A stretch of DNA of 64,000 bases from Methylobacillus flagellatus_A (GTDB lineage Bacteria; Pseudomonadota; Gammaproteobacteria; Burkholderiales; Methylophilaceae): NCBI RefSeq assembly GCF_031344055.1, contig NZ_JADBEN010000005.1; one strand, written 5' to 3'. Of the stretch, positions 62,134-64,000 are shown piece by piece (position 1 is the stretch's first letter; every line of letters begins with the position of its first letter). Made by a program: the position numbers and the translations under genes. The notes beneath the pieces are model-generated. The model was not told where the DNA came from. It ran no database searches and saw nothing but the letters and a program-made list of their open reading frames with translations.

Positions 62134-63225
62134 TTAAGAATGCATTTGATCGCAATGATGAACCAGGGACAAAGCGGCATTCTTCCATGAGAATGTGGCA
62201 GCATGATGAGCGGCTTTTTCAATCATGCGTTTCTGCAGGTCACTATCCTTGCAGAAAGACTCAATCAACGCAGCCAGTGCCTGGGGATCATCTGGAGAAA
62301 AATACAATGCCGCATCACCACATACTTCAGGTATTGATGCCGCATTGGAAGCCAACACTGGGCACCCGCAGCTCATGGCCTCAAGCGGAGGGATGCCAAA
62401 ACCTTCATACAATGAAGGAAAGACAAAGCACAGGGCATTTGCATAAAGAGCATGCAGCTCCTCATTAGAGACATAGCCCGTCCATTTGATTTTCTGTGAC
62501 AAGCCATGGGCATTCTGGCCGAACACGGCAGCATTCATGCCACCAGCAATCACGATATCGAATCCCACATCCTGCAGATACTCAATCGCCTCGGAAATCA
62601 GCTTGAAATTCTTGTGGGGTGCCTGACTGCTGACAGCGAGCAGATATCTTCTGCTGCCCAAGCCATGCTTGGACAAGATATCGGTATCGGCAGCGAACGC
62701 ATTTATATGCTCACCACTTTCACCAATGACGTGCACCTTATGCTCTGGAATATGGAAAAACTTCGCCAAATCCTTTTTGGAAAACTCTGAAACCGTTAAC
62801 ACTCTCTTGGCGAAGTTACCCAGAACAGGCATCAGGATTTTGTACAGCAGCCTGAACTTGAACGAAAAGGTGTGCGGAATGCGGCTGACTGCAGCATCAT
62901 GAATAACTACCAACTGACTGCAAGAAAATACAGGCGCGGTATTACACAGGTTCAGCATTAGGGATTGTTTGCCCAGGCGATAGAGTGGCAAACTGATTTG
63001 CTCCCACAGATGCCCTTGAAAGCTGCCAATTTCCTCTAGCGGGATATGCCTGAATGATATATCTGTCTGAGTGCCCTTAGGCACAAGAATGACGAACTCA
63101 TAAGATGCGACGCTGGGATGCTTTGAGCTGATGAGTTGGTCCAATGCCTTGAGTGTTTCAACGGCAAAACGGTCAACCCCTGTCATTCTCCGGCCGAGAA
63201 ATCTGCCATTTATATAAACACGCAC
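62134..63225 (-). CDS. Family 1/4 glycosyltransferase
   Basis: This 363-residue GT-B protein begins MRVYINGRFLGRRMTGVDRF. It has YLLAVSSQAPHKNFKLISEA (about 191-210), TGYVSNEELHALYANALCFV and the donor-site motif PSLYEGFGIPPLEAMSCGCP, with the E-x7-E, then VLASNAASIPEVCGDAALYF. It resembles mannosyltransferases of the WbaZ/rfaB-like group, which is suggestive as a GDP-mannose-making gene is in the locus. It is transcribed with the neighbouring genes. Confidence 0.92.
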   Translation of the reverse strand: MRVYINGRFLGRRMTGVDRFAVETLKALDQLISSKHPSVASYEFVILVPKGTQTDISFRHIPLEEIGSFQGHLWEQISLPLYRLGKQSLMLNLCNTAPVFSCSQLVVIHDAAVSRIPHTFSFKFRLLYKILMPVLGNFAKRVLTVSEFSKKDLAKFFHIPEHKVHVIGESGEHINAFAADTDILSKHGLGSRRYLLAVSSQAPHKNFKLISEAIEYLQDVGFDIVIAGGMNAAVFGQNAHGLSQKIKWTGYVSNEELHALYANALCFVFPSLYEGFGIPPLEAMSCGCPVLASNAASIPEVCGDAALYFSPDDPQALAALIESFCKDSDLQKRMIEKAAHHAATFSWKNAALSLVHHCDQMHS

Positions 63226-63246
63226 TTGATGAATCCTGAAACAGTT

Positions 63247-64000
63247 TTAGCTTTTGAAATACCCGCTAAATTTTGGGTAAATAAATTTCGAGATGAGTTT
63301 GCATTTTTTTATGATGAGAACATCTATCAGCACTGGTACCAGCAATCCTATCGCAAAACCTAGAATCCACGAGTAAGGGCCAGGGCTCATAAACAAATTA
63401 ATGAATCTATTCTGCAAACCATTGTGTAACCAAAGAATCACCAAGGTAGATTGACCCACAATGATCAATAGCTTGGAGATAAAGTTTAATTTGGTGACGA
63501 TAATGGAAAACGACACTATCAGTGCTATACCCAATACCATAGCTGGTATTGCCAAACCTGGTTCATTGATTTTTCTGAAATTCAGATCAACCGCCGCACC
63601 AAGATTCATGATGGCAATCATAAACACCAAGCTGATCAAGACTATCGATGTCAGATAGACCACGGGCACCTGATCAATTTCGCGCGCCGCGATCCAGAGT
63701 CTGAATGCCCCGCCAAAATAAATAAATGCAGCACCGACAATGGCAACATCGGCACTCCACAAAGGCCCGGAATCTTCGAAATTCCCCCACGCCAATAAGG
63801 TATGGAAGTGATGCTGCGGAATTTTAATCGAGAGTATACCCAGCACCAATAACACTAAAGCAAAAATCAAATAGCGCGAAAACAAGCTGATCTTTTTGAA
63901 ATACTCCAAGTTCGACAATAAATAATTGCTTAGATATGTGATTAAAACCGCCAAAGCCAGACAAGGAATAAACCACATTGGTACCAGCTGAATGGTGTGC
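63247..64000 (-). CDS. Acyltransferase family membrane protein, partial (5' end outside window)
   Basis: The open frame extends to the right edge, and the codons before the first internal Met still read on (HTIQLVPMWFIPCLAL), so the true start is beyond the window. The visible part has about eight hydrophobic helices and resembles the C-terminal portion of acyltransferase family 3 proteins (for example IVGAAFIYFGGAFRLWIAAR and LLIIVGQSTLVILWLHNGLQ). It would O-acylate the polysaccharide. The truncated view limits the family call. Confidence 0.75.
   Translation of the reverse strand, partial: HTIQLVPMWFIPCLALAVLITYLSNYLLSNLEYFKKISLFSRYLIFALVLLVLGILSIKIPQHHFHTLLAWGNFEDSGPLWSADVAIVGAAFIYFGGAFRLWIAAREIDQVPVVYLTSIVLISLVFMIAIMNLGAAVDLNFRKINEPGLAIPAMVLGIALIVSFSIIVTKLNFISKLLIIVGQSTLVILWLHNGLQNRFINLFMSPGPYSWILGFAIGLLVPVLIDVLIIKKCKLISKFIYPKFSGYFKS

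Overview
The window reads as chromosomal DNA of a motile, exopolysaccharide-producing betaproteobacterium. A methylotroph of the Methylophilaceae, such as Methylobacillus, is my best guess from gene content and order: a betaproteobacterial flagellar cluster, threonyl-tRNA synthetase to IHF-alpha and a MerR regulator in one run, PEP-CTERM proteins beside polysaccharide genes, and an ExaC-type aldehyde dehydrogenase with its DUF779 partner. That assignment is inference. The proteins themselves are mostly recognisable at family level.

Layout. (1) 1-23.4 kb is a nearly complete late and middle flagellar cluster. It holds flgI(partial)-flgJ-flgK-flgL forward, an EAL/HDOD regulator, fliRQPONML, fliK-J-I-H-G-F (reverse), fliE (forward), and then the filament operon fliC-flaG-fliD-fliS-fliT-fliK-like-flhB-like (reverse). 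Two good sigma-28 promoters are visible, before flgK and before fliC. (2) 23.8-26 kb encodes a cytoplasmic PAS-type histidine kinase and a NarL-type response regulator. (3) 26.1-35.1 kb is a transport region: a TonB-dependent receptor, orphan solute-binding protein and di-haem DUF1111 protein cassette, a SulP anion transporter, and a TPP riboswitch directly in front of a second TonB-dependent receptor, which predicts thiamin uptake. (4) 35.2-37.5 kb has DUF779 and aldehyde dehydrogenase genes, split by a 266-bp nested palindrome, followed by tRNA-Pro(GGG). (5) 37.9-45.3 kb is the translation cluster thrS-infC-rpmI-rplT-pheS-pheT-ihfA-merR. infC appears to start at a rare AUA codon. (6) 45.5-49.4 kb has a TIGR03790 protein, two PEP-CTERM proteins, galE and a DUF4124 protein with a perfect 8-copy GGSTS repeat. 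(7) 49.5-64 kb is a surface polysaccharide locus: rmlBACD, manC, acyltransferases, glycosyltransferases, a pyruvyltransferase, a Wzx-type flippase, UDP-glucose dehydrogenase and an NAD-dependent epimerase. It runs off the right edge.

What stands out beyond ordinary genes: a family of four palindromic intergenic repeats of about 110 bp, a separate 266-bp element built of three perfect inverted repeats, the riboswitch-controlled receptor, and the receptor/binding-protein/di-haem cassette. No transposase, integrase, CRISPR array, rRNA or restriction system was seen. Base composition appears AT-richer in the polysaccharide locus and in the first TonB receptor than in the flagellar region; this is a visual impression, not a calculation.
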